From Chryseobacterium sp. 18061 (GTDB lineage Bacteria; Pseudomonadota; Gammaproteobacteria; Enterobacterales; Enterobacteriaceae): DNA of 64,000 nucleotides. The stretch lies in assembly GCA_902706205.1 (NCBI GenBank), contig CACSKA010000003.1:62001-126000 (forward strand). The letters run 5' to 3'. The position numbers and the translations under genes are program-made. Shown in pieces: positions 18,892 through 27,756 of this stretch; positions within the stretch are counted from its first letter, which is position 1, and every line of letters begins with the position of its first letter. The notes below the pieces were generated by a model, which was given only the letters and a program-made list of their open reading frames with translations, was not told where the DNA came from and searched no databases.

Positions 18892-19131
18892 TTATCCCTT
18901 ATCGACAACCGTTGTGCTTTTACGCAGGAGAGGGCAGTCAGTTATGCCGATAATCCCGCTGTCAGTGTGAACATATTGCGCCGTGCTGGTACCACGCGCC
19001 GTGAGGTATTTACACTGTAATCCTAATCCGCCTACGTTTTCAGTGCTGCCAATCAGCACACCGTAGCCGGTTGAAAGCAAAGCAATCCAAATAATCGCCA
19101 GTACAATAATTGTACGAATCGTAAAACGCAT
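18892..19131 (-). CDS. yobH: YobH family protein
   Basis: A 79-residue protein matching E. coli YobH. The frame is open for 31 more codons, but MRFTIRTI at 19131 is the family start and gives the exact family length. It has one N-terminal hydrophobic segment (about residues 5-25) and two cysteines in the exported part (LGLQCKYL and ITDCPLL), which could form a periplasmic disulfide. Its function is unknown. It is divergent from mgrB. Confidence 0.9.
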   Translation of the reverse strand: MRFTIRTIIVLAIIWIALLSTGYGVLIGSTENVGGLGLQCKYLTARGTSTAQYVHTDSGIIGITDCPLLRKSTTVVDKG

Positions 19132-19226
19132 CAATATGCCTCGTTTTTGTTTCTTCCTGTACAATAGAGTAGTTTGTTCATGCCCTGAAACAAGTCGATG
19201 ATTCCTAAAATGAAGAGACTCCATTA

Positions 19227-19261
19227 CAGTTAGCCGCGGTTTAAGGTTAGCGTGCTAATCT
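19227..19261 (+). promoter_or_regulatory. PhoP box and minus-10 of mgrB
   Basis: CAGTTA (19227-19232) and GGTTTA (19238-19243) form a direct repeat with a five-base spacer, the PhoP-box architecture. Twelve bases further is TAATCT (19256-19261) as minus-10, which is the usual PhoP-box spacing. mgrB is a known PhoP-regulated gene. Confidence 0.65.
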
Positions 19262-19291
19262 GTTAACAAATATGGTTACCCGGAGAGTGGA

Positions 19292-19438
19292 GTGAAAAAG
19301 TTACGGTGGGTCATCCTGGCGGTTATCTTTCTGATTGCCTGTCTATTACTGTGGACTCAGATGATTAACGTGTTGTGCGATCAGGATGTGCAGTTTTTCA
19401 ATGGTATTTGCACCATCAATAAATTCATTCCCTGGTAA
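19292..19438 (+). CDS. mgrB: PhoQ inhibitor MgrB, 48 residues, GTG start
   Basis: MgrB is a small inner-membrane protein that binds the PhoQ sensor kinase and damps it, closing a feedback loop; its loss causes polymyxin resistance in Klebsiella and relatives. The frame starts with GTG after GGAGAG and has a basic KKLRW head, one membrane helix and a periplasmic tail with the conserved cysteines C29 and C40 and the IPW end. All residues known to matter are in place, so the gene looks functional. It has one residue more in the membrane helix than the 47-residue E. coli protein. Confidence 0.93.
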   Translation: MKKLRWVILAVIFLIACLLLWTQMINVLCDQDVQFFNGICTINKFIPW

Positions 19439-19512
19439 ACTTTTTCTCATAGGAGATTTCCTTCCTCATGCCGCCGAGTGGTAGAATGATGGCTCCAATT
19501 TGAGGTGGTGAA

Positions 19513-19812
19513 ATGGTTGATTTAATGAATTCCGGAATGCTGAATTTGGCCTCTCTGGCAGTCTCCTTGCTGGTACTGGTCATCGGGTTGGCCCTGTGGT
19601 TTTTCGTAAACCGCGCCAGTTCGCGAACAAACGAACAGATAGAGCTTCTGGAAGCGCTCCTGGATCAGCAAAAGCGTCAAAATGCATTACTCCGTCGCCT
19701 GTGTGAAGCAAATGAACCGGAGAAAGAAGCGCCGGTGAAACCTGCAGAACAAGTCCAGGCAGAGTCGCAGGACAGTGATGATGATTTTATCCGCCTGGTG
19801 GCGGAACGCTGA
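19513..19812 (+). CDS. yebO: YebO family membrane protein
   Basis: A 99-residue protein of the YebO family. It has one N-terminal membrane helix (about residues 10-32), then a helical, probably coiled-coil segment with the family signature RTNEQIELLEALLDQQKRQN, and an acidic C-terminal tail ending RLVAER. The function is unknown. It follows mgrB at 74 bases on the same strand, as in E. coli, where the two are transcribed in the same direction. Confidence 0.92.
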   Translation: MVDLMNSGMLNLASLAVSLLVLVIGLALWFFVNRASSRTNEQIELLEALLDQQKRQNALLRRLCEANEPEKEAPVKPAEQVQAESQDSDDDFIRLVAER

Positions 19813-20420
19813 TAGACTTCCCGGTGGTCGAACAGCTTGACTGCCGGGATGCTCAATACCGTAATGTATTGCTATAACTTATTATTATGCTTTATCACTT
19901 TTTGGTCTCATGCCCTTCTTGCTATTTGTCCTTGCTCTCCTTCAAAAATTTTTAATTCTTTTACATTATCCGTTAAAGCGTTATCCACAATTCATCGAAA
20001 CGTTTTTATTGCCCCATGGTGAAGCGCTGTCATCAAATTTTCATTATTACCGTGCAGCATCAATAATATTTAATATTGATAATTAGTCTGCGTTTTATAA
20101 ATGAGAGCGGCCAGAATTGAAGCATATTTATGCAAAAAAATGTCTAACTATAGGAAAATGTTGCGTATGCACGAAAGCTGTCTGGCAGAAGTAAACACGT
20201 TGAGCTATGGTGAAAAAGTCGTAAAAATAGGCAGCCTGACGGGCTTGTGACGGTATGGTCGTTGGTCTGATAAGTGATGAGATTTCGCATAATTGTGCAG
20301 ATGATCATCGCTTAATGCGGTGTTATGTGCGACCGATCGAGACATGTTTAAAAATGGCTTGCCATTATTTACGTAGTATGTGATAACACGTTTAGGGTTA
20401 AACGAGGTACAGTTCTGTCT
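19813..20420. other. 608-base AT-rich gap; yobF-cspC leader
   Basis: No convincing gene. Most of it is AT-rich and has short inverted repeats, for example AATATT around 20068 and AATGGC/GCCATT around 20352. The right part should hold the promoter and a long leader of yobF-cspC; cold-shock family genes often carry structured leaders. A small RNA is possible but nothing specific was recognised. Confidence 0.4.
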
Positions 20421-20537
20421 ATGTGTGGCATTTTCAGTAAAGAAGTCCTGAGTAAACACGTTGTCGTTGAATACCGCTTCTCTGCCGAACCTTATATTAG
20501 TGCCTCATGCAGTAATGTCTCAGTTTTAGCTATGTAA
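20421..20537 (+). CDS. yobF: YobF small stress protein, shortened
   Basis: YobF is a small protein upstream of cspC whose translation in E. coli responds to heat shock. Residues 1-36 match E. coli YobF almost exactly ([14 protein letters not shown], then [11 protein letters not shown]). Translation stops after 38 residues because a TAA replaces a leucine codon present in the 47-residue E. coli protein. The lost tail is basic in E. coli (RAKKTI). The short form may be normal for this lineage. Forty bases separate it from cspC. Confidence 0.8.
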   Translation: MCGIFSKEVLSKHVVVEYRFSAEPYISASCSNVSVLAM

Positions 20538-20577
20538 GTGCCCTCGGGCGAAGAAAACACTCTAAGGAATTTTGCAA

Positions 20578-20787
20578 ATGGCAAAGATTAAAGGTCAAGT
20601 TAAGTGGTTCAACGAGTCTAAAGGTTTTGGTTTCATTACTCCTGCAGACGGCAGCAAAGATGTATTCGTACATTTCTCTGCAATCCAGGGTAACGGCTTC
20701 AAAACTCTGGCTGAAGGCCAGAACGTTGAGTTCGAAATTCAGGACGGCCAGAAAGGCCCAGCTGCAGTTAACGTAACTGCTATCTGA
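20578..20787 (+). CDS. cspC: Cold-shock-like RNA chaperone CspC
   Basis: CspC is a constitutive cold-shock-domain protein that binds single-stranded RNA, acts as a transcription antiterminator and stabilises rpoS mRNA. The 69-residue protein starts at ATG 20578 after AAGGAA and has both nucleic-acid-binding motifs: RNP1 (KGFGFI, residues 15-20) and RNP2 (VFVHF, 29-33). The sequence is essentially the E. coli one. It is cotranscribed with yobF and ends at a terminator. Confidence 0.98.
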
Positions 20788-20821
20788 TTCGAATACACTG
20801 ATCTCATTTGACATCAGCCAT

Positions 20822-20847
20822 AAAGCCTCGCATTAGCGGGGCTTTTT
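20822..20847 (+). terminator. Terminator of yobF-cspC
   Basis: AAAGCC-CGC/GCG-GGCTTT stem followed by a T run, 35 bases after the cspC stop. Confidence 0.85.
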
Positions 20848-20989
20848 ACATTTGTTTCTGAGTATGTCTGTCAGGTCCTCACAGTCGCGCTTTGTTGCAA
20901 AACCACATCGTTATTAGCATTGTTTATCGCTCATCCCGACCCCTTTTCACGTTAAATCATTGGGTTGTAAATCATAATCGGGAGCCGGA

Positions 20990-22723
20990 GTGCAAAACCA
21001 TCGCCGTCACTTCACCCCAGTCCGTTTTGGCCTGGTGTGTTTAGGTATTTGTTGTTGTCTGGGGCTGTTATTGGCCCGCGTAGGTTGGCTACAAATAATT
21101 TCGCCAGATAATCTGGTAAAACAAGAAGATATGCGTTCCTTACGCGAAGAACCCATCGATGTTCCTCGTGGCATGATAATCGACAGAGAAGGGCGGCCGT
21201 TGGCAGTGAGCGTACCTGTTAGCGCAATCTGGGTTGATCCACAAACGCTGCTCTCGAAAGGTGGCGTCGGCTACAGCGCACGCTGGCAGGCGCTGGCCAA
21301 TGCATTGCACACCTCATTGTCTGACCTGACCTCGAAAATCACTCAGCATCCGCATTCCCGTTTCCTTTATCTTGCCCGTCAGGTCGATCCTCAGCAGGCA
21401 GCCTGGATTGATAAACTGCATTTGCCTGGCATTAATCTTCGCGAAGAATCACGCCGCTTTTATCCTGCCGGTCACGTTGCTGCTAACCTTATTGGCTTTA
21501 CTAACATTGATGACCAGGGCATTGAAGGCGTTGAAAAAAGTTTTAACGCGCAAATGCAGGGTAAACCGGGTCTGCGTCTGGTGCGTAAAGACCGCCATGG
21601 GAACGTGATTGAAAACCTGACTGAACAGGCCGCAGTCCCTGCGCATAATCTGCAACTCAGCATTGATGAGCGTTTGCAGACGGTGACTGAAGATGCGCTG
21701 GACAACGCCGTGCGCTGGAATAAGGCTGAATCCGGTGCATCTGTACTGATTCGAATTGATACCGGCGAAATTTTGGCGATGGCAAGCTATCCGGATTTCA
21801 ACCCCAATAACCGTGAAAAAGCCACGCTGGATGATTTCCGTAACCGCGCGATCAGCGACACCTTCGAGCCGGGTTCAACGGTTAAACCTCTGGTCATCAT
21901 GACCGCATTGCAGCAGGGTATCGTCCGCCCTGACAGCGTGGTCGACACCCATCCGTACACGCTGGATGGTCACCGTATTCGCGACGTGGGCTATTATCCT
22001 GAACTGAGCCTGACCGGTATTCTGCAAAAGTCGAGTGATACCGGCGTGTCGCATCTTTCTCTGGCGATGCCGATTCAGCATCTGCTTGATACCTACAAAG
22101 GTTTTGGCTTTGGCCAGCCTACAGGACTGGGCTTAACCGGTGAAAGCCAGGGTTTTCTGCCTAAGCGTCGTTCTTGGGGCAAGCTCGACAGGGCAACGTT
22201 CTCATTCGGCTATGGTTTGATGATCACGCCGCTTCAGTTGGCGCATGTTTACGCGACGATCGGTGGCTTCGGGATCTCTCGCCCCTTGTCTATAACGCGT
22301 ATCGATCCGCCGGTGATGGGCCATAGGGTCATGTCTGATGAAATTGTGCATCAGGTAGAGCACATGATGGAGAGCGTGGCGTTGCCTGGCGGTGGCGGGA
22401 TCAAGGCCGCGGTTAATGACTATCGCGTGGCGGTAAAAACCGGGACGGCAAAAAAAATCGGTCCCGATGGCAAATATATCGACAAATATATTGCCTACAC
22501 TGCAGGTGTCGCCCCGGCCAGTAATCCGAAATATGCGCTGGTGGTGGTGATAAACGATCCTGAGAACGGTAAATACTATGGTGGTGCAGTTGCCGCGCCA
22601 GTATTCAGCCAAATCATGGGCGACGTTTTACGTCTCGAGAACGTAATGCCGGACGGTCTGGCTCCTGGCTCACCGAACTTAATCGTCACGCATCACGACG
22701 ACACAGTCGCTCCCGCGCGGTAA
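20990..22723 (+). CDS. FtsI-like penicillin-binding protein 3 paralogue
   Basis: A class B penicillin-binding protein of 577 residues related to the septal transpeptidase FtsI, in the same place (between cspC and rlmA) as Salmonella PBP3-SAL, an alternative division PBP used at acidic pH. It has one N-terminal membrane helix (about 11-31), a pedestal domain with the [13 protein letters not shown] motif and a transpeptidase domain. The active serine and lysine are S296 and K299 (STVK), and the KTG box is K483-T484-G485-T486. The second motif reads S348-S349-D350 rather than the SSN of FtsI. It starts with GTG after GGGAGCCGGA. Its job as an alternative septal enzyme is inferred from synteny. 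Confidence 0.92.
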   Translation: MQNHRRHFTPVRFGLVCLGICCCLGLLLARVGWLQIISPDNLVKQEDMRSLREEPIDVPRGMIIDREGRPLAVSVPVSAIWVDPQTLLSKGGVGYSARWQALANALHTSLSDLTSKITQHPHSRFLYLARQVDPQQAAWIDKLHLPGINLREESRRFYPAGHVAANLIGFTNIDDQGIEGVEKSFNAQMQGKPGLRLVRKDRHGNVIENLTEQAAVPAHNLQLSIDERLQTVTEDALDNAVRWNKAESGASVLIRIDTGEILAMASYPDFNPNNREKATLDDFRNRAISDTFEPGSTVKPLVIMTALQQGIVRPDSVVDTHPYTLDGHRIRDVGYYPELSLTGILQKSSDTGVSHLSLAMPIQHLLDTYKGFGFGQPTGLGLTGESQGFLPKRRSWGKLDRATFSFGYGLMITPLQLAHVYATIGGFGISRPLSITRIDPPVMGHRVMSDEIVHQVEHMMESVALPGGGGIKAAVNDYRVAVKTGTAKKIGPDGKYIDKYIAYTAGVAPASNPKYALVVVINDPENGKYYGGAVAAPVFSQIMGDVLRLENVMPDGLAPGSPNLIVTHHDDTVAPAR

Positions 22724-22785
22724 TCCATTCACCTGAAGGGCGAATAGCGTTACACTTTCGCCCTTTCAATGATATCGGAGTCATC

Positions 22786-23580
22786 ATGTCCTGGAGTTGT
22801 CCTCTTTGTCATGCGCCGCTTGAGCGCCACAACAACAGCTACATTTGCCCACAGCGCCACCAGTTCGACCAGGCGAAAGAAGGGTACATTAATCTGTTGC
22901 CGGTGCAGCACAAGCGGTCGCGCGATCCGGGTGACAGCGCCGAAATGATGCAAGCACGTCGCGCCTTTCTTGACGCGGGCCATTATCAGCCGCTGCGCGA
23001 TGCCATCAGCGACATTCTCCGACATTATTCCCCGAAAAACATTCTCGATATTGGCTGTGGCGAAGGCTATTACACGCACGCCTTTGCGGCGCTCGCCGAG
23101 CACACTTGGGGTCTGGATGTATCTAAAACCGCCGTGCGTTATGGCGCGAAGCGTTATTCGCAGGTGGACTTTTGCGTGGCTTCCAGTCAGCGTCTGCCGT
23201 TTAGCGATGCCTGTATGGACGCGGTCGTGCGAATTTACGCCCCGTGTAATCCGCAGGAGCTGGAAAGAGTTGTGAAGCCAGGGGGCGTGGTGATTACCGC
23301 GACGCCAGGGCCACGACATCTGATGGAGTTGAAAGGGCTTATCTACGACGAAATTCGCCTGCATGACGTGAACAGCGAAGCGTTACCGGGCTTTGAGAAA
23401 GTGGAGCAAAAACAGCTGGCGTATCCGATGACCTTGTCAGGAGGTGAAGCTGTAGCGCTGCTGCAAATGACGCCATTTGCCTGGCGCGCAAAACCGGACG
23501 TGTGGGCAAAACTGGCAGGGCTTGAAACATTTAACTGCCAGACTGATTTTCTTATTCAGGTGTGGCAGCGGAACGATTAA
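22786..23580 (+). CDS. rlmA: 23S rRNA (guanine-745-N1)-methyltransferase
   Basis: RlmA (RrmA) methylates G745 of 23S rRNA. The 264-residue protein begins with a zinc ribbon (C5, C8, C21 and H25 in the CPLC and CPQRH motifs) followed by a Rossmann methyltransferase domain with [14 protein letters not shown] as SAM motif I (about residues 85-98) and the conserved IYAPC and [11 protein letters not shown] segments. It matches E. coli RlmA along its length. Its stop overlaps that of the convergent mntP by four bases. Confidence 0.97.
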   Translation: MSWSCPLCHAPLERHNNSYICPQRHQFDQAKEGYINLLPVQHKRSRDPGDSAEMMQARRAFLDAGHYQPLRDAISDILRHYSPKNILDIGCGEGYYTHAFAALAEHTWGLDVSKTAVRYGAKRYSQVDFCVASSQRLPFSDACMDAVVRIYAPCNPQELERVVKPGGVVITATPGPRHLMELKGLIYDEIRLHDVNSEALPGFEKVEQKQLAYPMTLSGGEAVALLQMTPFAWRAKPDVWAKLAGLETFNCQTDFLIQVWQRND

Positions 23581-24143
23581 CCACTGAAGTGGCTCCAGAG
23601 GATCTGGACGCCAATTCCAATCAGCACAATACCGCCGAGCATCTCGGCGCGTTTACCTAACAGTGGCCCAATATAACGGCCAACCATCATTCCGATAGTC
23701 GTCATCACCAGCGTTGCGCAGCCAATGGCCAATGCAGTGTAAATGATATTCACCTGTAAAAAGGCAAGACCCACACCCACAGCCATCGCGTCAAGACTGG
23801 TGGCAATTGCCGTCGTCACAAGCAGCCAAAAACCGTGGCGATTCGGGGCTTTTTCTCTGCTATCGTCATTCCCTCGCCAACCTTCAATCAGCATTCGACT
23901 GCCAAGGAAAACTAACAGTACGAAGGCAATCCAGTGGTTCCATTCCAGCACGAACTGGCTGGCGAGCATGCCCATGCCCCAACCAATAAGCGGGGTGATA
24001 GCTTCAACGCAGCCAAAAATAAGACCGGTACGCAGTGCTTCAGAGAACTTTGGTTTGTGCAGCGATGCACCTTTGCTTATCGAGACGGCAAATGCGTCCA
24101 TCGACATACCAAAGGCGAGTAGGATAGTGGCTGAGAGATTCAT
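23577..24143 (-). CDS. mntP: Manganese exporter MntP (YebN)
   Basis: MntP pumps Mn2+ out across the inner membrane. The 188-residue protein has six hydrophobic helices arranged as two homologous halves, with the acidic [10 protein letters not shown] motif in helix 1 and the matching [11 protein letters not shown] motif in helix 4 supplying metal ligands. The open frame runs upstream to 24206, but [12 protein letters not shown] at 24143 is the family start. A yybP-ykoY riboswitch and two MntR-like boxes lie upstream, matching the control by manganese known in E. coli. Confidence 0.96.
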   Translation of the reverse strand: MNLSATILLAFGMSMDAFAVSISKGASLHKPKFSEALRTGLIFGCVEAITPLIGWGMGMLASQFVLEWNHWIAFVLLVFLGSRMLIEGWRGNDDSREKAPNRHGFWLLVTTAIATSLDAMAVGVGLAFLQVNIIYTALAIGCATLVMTTIGMMVGRYIGPLLGKRAEMLGGIVLIGIGVQILWSHFSG

Positions 24144-24204
24144 CGCTTGTCCTGACCGGGGAAATATCCATATGACACACCGCTGCCCCCAGTAAACATA
24201 CGTC

Positions 24205-24337
24205 ATTCCAACGTATAGCAGTGATATGTCTATGGTCTCGCCTGTCCATCATGCTGATAAACCGTACGCACCACGTTTTGCAACGAGTATGTTGACACGT
24301 ACATTTCCGGGAAAGGAAATCGGCTACTCCCCAACGA
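24205..24337 (-). promoter_or_regulatory. yybP-ykoY manganese riboswitch of mntP
   Basis: Read leftward, the mntP leader contains GGGGAGTAGCCG (from 24332), the conserved 5' part of the yybP-ykoY aptamer, and GGCGAGACCAT (24242-24232), the conserved 3' part. Between them is a variable hairpin region. Such aptamers bind Mn2+ and raise translation of mntP. The exact ends are estimates. Confidence 0.85.
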
Positions 24338-24406
24338 CGGGCGCAACCTTAACATAATTTGAGAAAATAAAACAATAACAAAAAAACGTTATATCAATCA
24401 CTAATT

Positions 24407-24425
24407 GATAACGATTTTCATTTGG
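24407..24425. promoter_or_regulatory. Fur-box-like sequence in the mntP promoter region
   Basis: GATAACGATTTTCATTTGG shares most positions of the first two hexamers with the Fur consensus GATAATGATAATCATTATC. It lies between the riboswitch and the MntR-like boxes. A role for Fur at mntP is plausible but unproven here. Confidence 0.4.
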
Positions 24426-24475
24426 AATTATGGGTGATAAGAACGTTAATAAATATGAGGTAAAAACCGGGGGGA

Positions 24476-24491
24476 TATAGCCAGTGCTATA
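24476..24491. promoter_or_regulatory. MntR-like box 1
   Basis: TATAGCCAGTGCTATA is a perfect ATAGC/GCTAT palindrome resembling the core of E. coli MntR sites (ATAGCAAAGGCTAT). Confidence 0.6.
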
Positions 24492-24518
24492 AAATCATTT
24501 GTCTAAAATAACTTCACA

Positions 24519-24534
24519 TATAGCAATGGCTATA
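24519..24534. promoter_or_regulatory. MntR-like box 2
   Basis: TATAGCAATGGCTATA is nearly identical to the E. coli MntR core. It sits 43 bases centre to centre from the first box and just after the yobD stop codon. Confidence 0.65.
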
Positions 24535-24542
24535 ATCATAAC

Positions 24543-25001
24543 TCATTGAGATGTAGAGATAAGTTTGTAGATTCGTTCAAGGTCGTCGATATTCCGCACG
24601 CGTACAAGAAGGCGACGTTTTTCTAATTGCATGACCAATACCCCATCTTCAGATAAATTTATCTCTTTAATGCGGGTCCAGGCAATCCACACATTGGCAA
24701 AGAAAAAACCTTCTGGTTTAAAAATAATTTTTGGGGTTCGGATCCAGAACAGATATAAGCCCATTAACGCCAGCGCACATAATAACCATGTGGTTATTAA
24801 TTGGCCATTGGCATTAACGTTCTGATAAATAAGAATCGCCACCAGACCAACGAAGATTATCCCATCGACACGTCCACGGCGGAGCAGGGGGATAGCGAGC
24901 AGCACGGGGCCGTTTAGGTGCGGCATGATGAATTGATCGTAAATCGCATAGGCCAGCAGGGCCACAATGAACAGCACCAGCACCCAATCCGTGATAGCCA
25001 T
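24543..25001 (-). CDS. yobD: YobD, UPF0266 membrane protein
   Basis: A 152-residue inner-membrane protein of the UPF0266 family, identical in length to E. coli YobD when started at ATG 25001 (MAITDWVL). Three hydrophobic segments occupy the N-terminal two thirds, with the [11 protein letters not shown] loop between the first two. The C-terminal third is a soluble domain with the [17 protein letters not shown] and [11 protein letters not shown] motifs. Its function is unknown. It lies between manZ and mntP on the same strand but after the man terminator. Confidence 0.93.
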   Translation of the reverse strand: MAITDWVLVLFIVALLAYAIYDQFIMPHLNGPVLLAIPLLRRGRVDGIIFVGLVAILIYQNVNANGQLITTWLLCALALMGLYLFWIRTPKIIFKPEGFFFANVWIAWTRIKEINLSEDGVLVMQLEKRRLLVRVRNIDDLERIYKLISTSQ

Positions 25002-25014
25002 TAAACCTCCAGAA

Positions 25015-25040
25015 ATAAAAACCGGGGGCAAGCCCCCGGC
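25015..25040 (-). terminator. Terminator of manXYZ
   Basis: On the minus strand CCGGGGG/CCCCCGG with a four-base loop is followed by TTTTTATTT, directly after the manZ stop. Confidence 0.9.
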
Positions 25041-25064
25041 GTCATACGAGTAATAATCGTGTAA

Positions 25065-25925
25065 TTACAGGCCCAGCAGGCCAACCGCATAACCAGCGAT
25101 ACCGATGACGAAGAAGCCAACGATGATCCACAGCGGGTTAACTTTCTTACGCAGCAGCCACATACAGGCGAAGGTCAACAGCAGTGGCACCAGACCTGGC
25201 ATCAGCTGGTCAAGGATAGTCTGCACGGTGGTAACGTGAACCTGACCGTCGGAACCGGTGATTTTCGACACCACCAACGGAATGTTCACGTGCGTCCACT
25301 TGTTAACCAGAGCCCCCATGACAAACAGGCCGAGGATTGACGCCCCCTCTGTCAATTTCTGCAGGAAGCCGCCGCCCATGTCCTTAACGATGTCCACACC
25401 TTTGCGATAACCGTAAGCTACGCCGTAGTAACGGGTTGCCAGACGCACGGCGTTGAACAGGATGAAGAACAGCAATGGACCGAGCAGGCTACCGCTCATC
25501 GCGATACCCGCACCGAGGGCTGCGAATACCGGACGTACAGTACCCCAGAAGATGGGGTCACCCACACCGGCCAGCGGACCCATCAAACCTACTTTGATAC
25601 CGTTGATGGCACCATCGTCGATCTCTGCGCCGTTAGCACGCTGCTCTTCCATCGCCAGCGTTACGCCCAGAACCGGAGCCGCAACGTATGGATGGGTGTT
25701 GAAGAACTCCAGGTGACGTTTAATCGCCTGGCGGCGTGCTTCATTGTTTTCCGGATACAGGCGTTTAATTGCCGGCACCATGGAGAAGCAGAAGCCCAGC
25801 GCCTGCATACGTTCGAAGTTCCATGAACCCTGGAACAGGTTAGAACGTAAGAATACAGCACGGATGTCGCTCTGAGTGAGTTTTTTCTCTTGAGTTGTTT
25901 TTGTAATATCAACCATTTCGCTCAC
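25065..25925 (-). CDS. manZ: PTS mannose transporter subunit IID
   Basis: ManZ is the IID membrane subunit of the mannose phosphotransferase system, which imports and phosphorylates mannose, glucose, glucosamine and related sugars. The 286-residue protein has the family marks SNLFQGSWNFERMQALGF near the N-terminus, GLMGPLAGVGDP in the middle and a hydrophobic C-terminus. A second ATG three codons in is an alternative start. It is the last gene of manXYZ, only three bases after manY. Confidence 0.97.
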   Translation of the reverse strand: MSEMVDITKTTQEKKLTQSDIRAVFLRSNLFQGSWNFERMQALGFCFSMVPAIKRLYPENNEARRQAIKRHLEFFNTHPYVAAPVLGVTLAMEEQRANGAEIDDGAINGIKVGLMGPLAGVGDPIFWGTVRPVFAALGAGIAMSGSLLGPLLFFILFNAVRLATRYYGVAYGYRKGVDIVKDMGGGFLQKLTEGASILGLFVMGALVNKWTHVNIPLVVSKITGSDGQVHVTTVQTILDQLMPGLVPLLLTFACMWLLRKKVNPLWIIVGFFVIGIAGYAVGLLGL

Positions 25926-25928
25926 CTG

Positions 25929-26726
25929 TTAGTCCAGTTGGTTATCGAGATCGTTGTTAGCAGCCTGTACCTGGCCACCCGCAACACGATTGTATTTAGG
26001 GCTCAGCTGGATATACAGAATTGCCATAACTGCACCAATCACACCCAGGGCGACCAGGTTGAAGTTGGTGAATGCTGCGGTAACGAAGCCAAGGTAGAAG
26101 AATGGCATCAGGTAGCCAGCACGCATCATGTTGATAACCATCGCGTAACCAACAACCACGATCATGCCGCCAGCGATATTCAGACCGCCGGTCACCACTT
26201 CAGGGATAGCGTTCAGCATGCTCTGTACTTCGCTGGTGCCTACAGAGATAGCCACGATAACCGCTGGGATTGCGATACGCATTGCTTGCAGGAACAGAGA
26301 AGAAACGTGCAGCCAGGAGAGCGCCGTCAGGTTGCCCGTATCAGCCGCCTTATCCGCCGCGTGCTGGAATGCCACGGTGATCGTACGAACGATAATGGTC
26401 AGAACCTGGCCCGCTGCTGCCAGTGGGATTGCCAGTGCGATACCGGCGCCGATGCTTTGATGGCCCGCGATAACCAGAACGGTAGAAATGATAGATGCCA
26501 GTGCCGCATCAGGTGCAACAGCTGCACCGATGTTCATCCAGCCCAGGGCGATCATTTCCAGGGTACCACCGATGATAATACCGGTTTTCATGTCGCCAAG
26601 GACTGCACCAATCAGGGTACAAGCCACCAGCGGACGGTGGAACTGAAATTCATCGAGTACGGATTCCATACCCGCAATACACGCGACGATGAACACCAGC
26701 ACAATCTGAAGAGTGGTAATCTCCAT
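25929..26726 (-). CDS. manY: PTS mannose transporter subunit IIC
   Basis: ManY is the IIC channel-forming subunit of the mannose PTS. The 265-residue protein is almost entirely hydrophobic, with family motifs GMESVLDEFQFHRPLVACTLIGA and LGWMNIGAAVAPDAALASI near the N-terminus. E. coli ManYZ is also the entry route of phage lambda DNA. It sits between manX (61-base gap) and manZ and is cotranscribed with them. Confidence 0.97.
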   Translation of the reverse strand: MEITTLQIVLVFIVACIAGMESVLDEFQFHRPLVACTLIGAVLGDMKTGIIIGGTLEMIALGWMNIGAAVAPDAALASIISTVLVIAGHQSIGAGIALAIPLAAAGQVLTIIVRTITVAFQHAADKAADTGNLTALSWLHVSSLFLQAMRIAIPAVIVAISVGTSEVQSMLNAIPEVVTGGLNIAGGMIVVVGYAMVINMMRAGYLMPFFYLGFVTAAFTNFNLVALGVIGAVMAILYIQLSPKYNRVAGGQVQAANNDLDNQLD

Positions 26727-26787
26727 TGTACTTCTCCTATAACATAAGCCTTAAGTGTGAAAATTCAGTGAGCAGCAGGGTGGAACG

Positions 26788-27756
26788 TTATTTCCCAACT
26801 TTGCTGATCAAATCCATCATTTTCAGTCTCTGGTCGGTAGAAACTTTACGTGCTTCCAGTTCAATACCGCGTGCATTCAGTTTATTGAAAGCTTCGATAT
26901 CTTTTTCGTCGACTGAAATCGCGTTGTTGACCTGTGTTTTACCCTGACGGAAGGCCATACCACCGATATTCACCGTGGTAATTTTCACGCCTTGTTCAAC
27001 GATGCGTTCAACGTCCGTTGGGTTGGTAAACAGCAGCATCACACGATCCCCGGCATATTGCGGGTTGTTGTAAACGCGGATCATTTTTGCCACATCGACA
27101 ACGTGCGCGGTAACGCCCGGAGGTGCAACTTGAGTCAGCAGGGTTTTACGAACGGTATCTGCTGCGACTTCGTCACTGACGACGATGATGCGGGTAACGT
27201 TGGTTTCTTTAGTCCAGCGGGTTGCGACCTGACCGTGAATCAAACGGTCATCGATACGCGCAAGGCCGATAACCATATAGTCATTCGGGCCCATTGGTTT
27301 TGCCGGAACGTTGGCTTTCGGAGCTGCGGCTACTGCAACCGGAGCGGCTTTTTCAACAGGTTTCGCTTTCAGCGCTCTCACGCCTTCGCGACCGGTTTCA
27401 ACGGCCACTGCGACCAGTTCATCAAAGCTCGGATTGTCGTCTCGGCCCATGAAGGTTTCGACCAGCATCGGAACGTTGACCCCGGCGATAACTTCATAAT
27501 GCTCTTTATCGACGACAATGCGACTGGCAGCGTTAAACGGGCTACCGCCCCATGTATCGACGAGAAATAGCACACCTTTACTGGTGTCCAGTTTCGCAAG
27601 CTGTGCGTTGTACTTTTCGATAAGTGTTTCTGCATTCTCGCCTGGCACGAAATCGATCCAGCCGACGTTTTCCTGCTCGCCCAACAGCATTTCTGCTGTT
27701 TTCAGCAGCTGTTCTGCAGCCCAACCATGTGTGCCTATTACAATAGCAATCGTCAC
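26788..27756 (-). CDS. manX: PTS mannose transporter subunit IIAB
   Basis: ManX is the cytoplasmic phosphocarrier of the mannose PTS. The 322-residue protein consists of a IIA domain with the phosphoryl-accepting H10 (IGTHGW), an Ala/Pro-rich linker (about 133-158, KPVEKAAPVAVAAAPKA) and a IIB domain with H174 (DRLIHGQV), corresponding to E. coli H175. In E. coli the manX 5' region is the target of the sRNA SgrS, and the promoter is controlled by Mlc, NagC and CRP. The long leader and a palindrome at 27871-27898 fit that picture. Confidence 0.97.
   Translation of the reverse strand: MTIAIVIGTHGWAAEQLLKTAEMLLGEQENVGWIDFVPGENAETLIEKYNAQLAKLDTSKGVLFLVDTWGGSPFNAASRIVVDKEHYEVIAGVNVPMLVETFMGRDDNPSFDELVAVAVETGREGVRALKAKPVEKAAPVAVAAAPKANVPAKPMGPNDYMVIGLARIDDRLIHGQVATRWTKETNVTRIIVVSDEVAADTVRKTLLTQVAPPGVTAHVVDVAKMIRVYNNPQYAGDRVMLLFTNPTDVERIVEQGVKITTVNIGGMAFRQGKTQVNNAISVDEKDIEAFNKLNARGIELEARKVSTDQRLKMMDLISKVGK

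Noticed and set aside
19837..20022. Small hydrophobic frame of 61 codons after yebO
   Set aside because: No ribosome-binding site, no family resemblance, and located in an AT-rich gap where hydrophobic frames arise by chance.
25890..26747. 285-codon plus-strand frame across manY
   Set aside because: Antisense of a hydrophobic transporter gene; the translation is rich in His, Gln and Asn, typical of such shadows.
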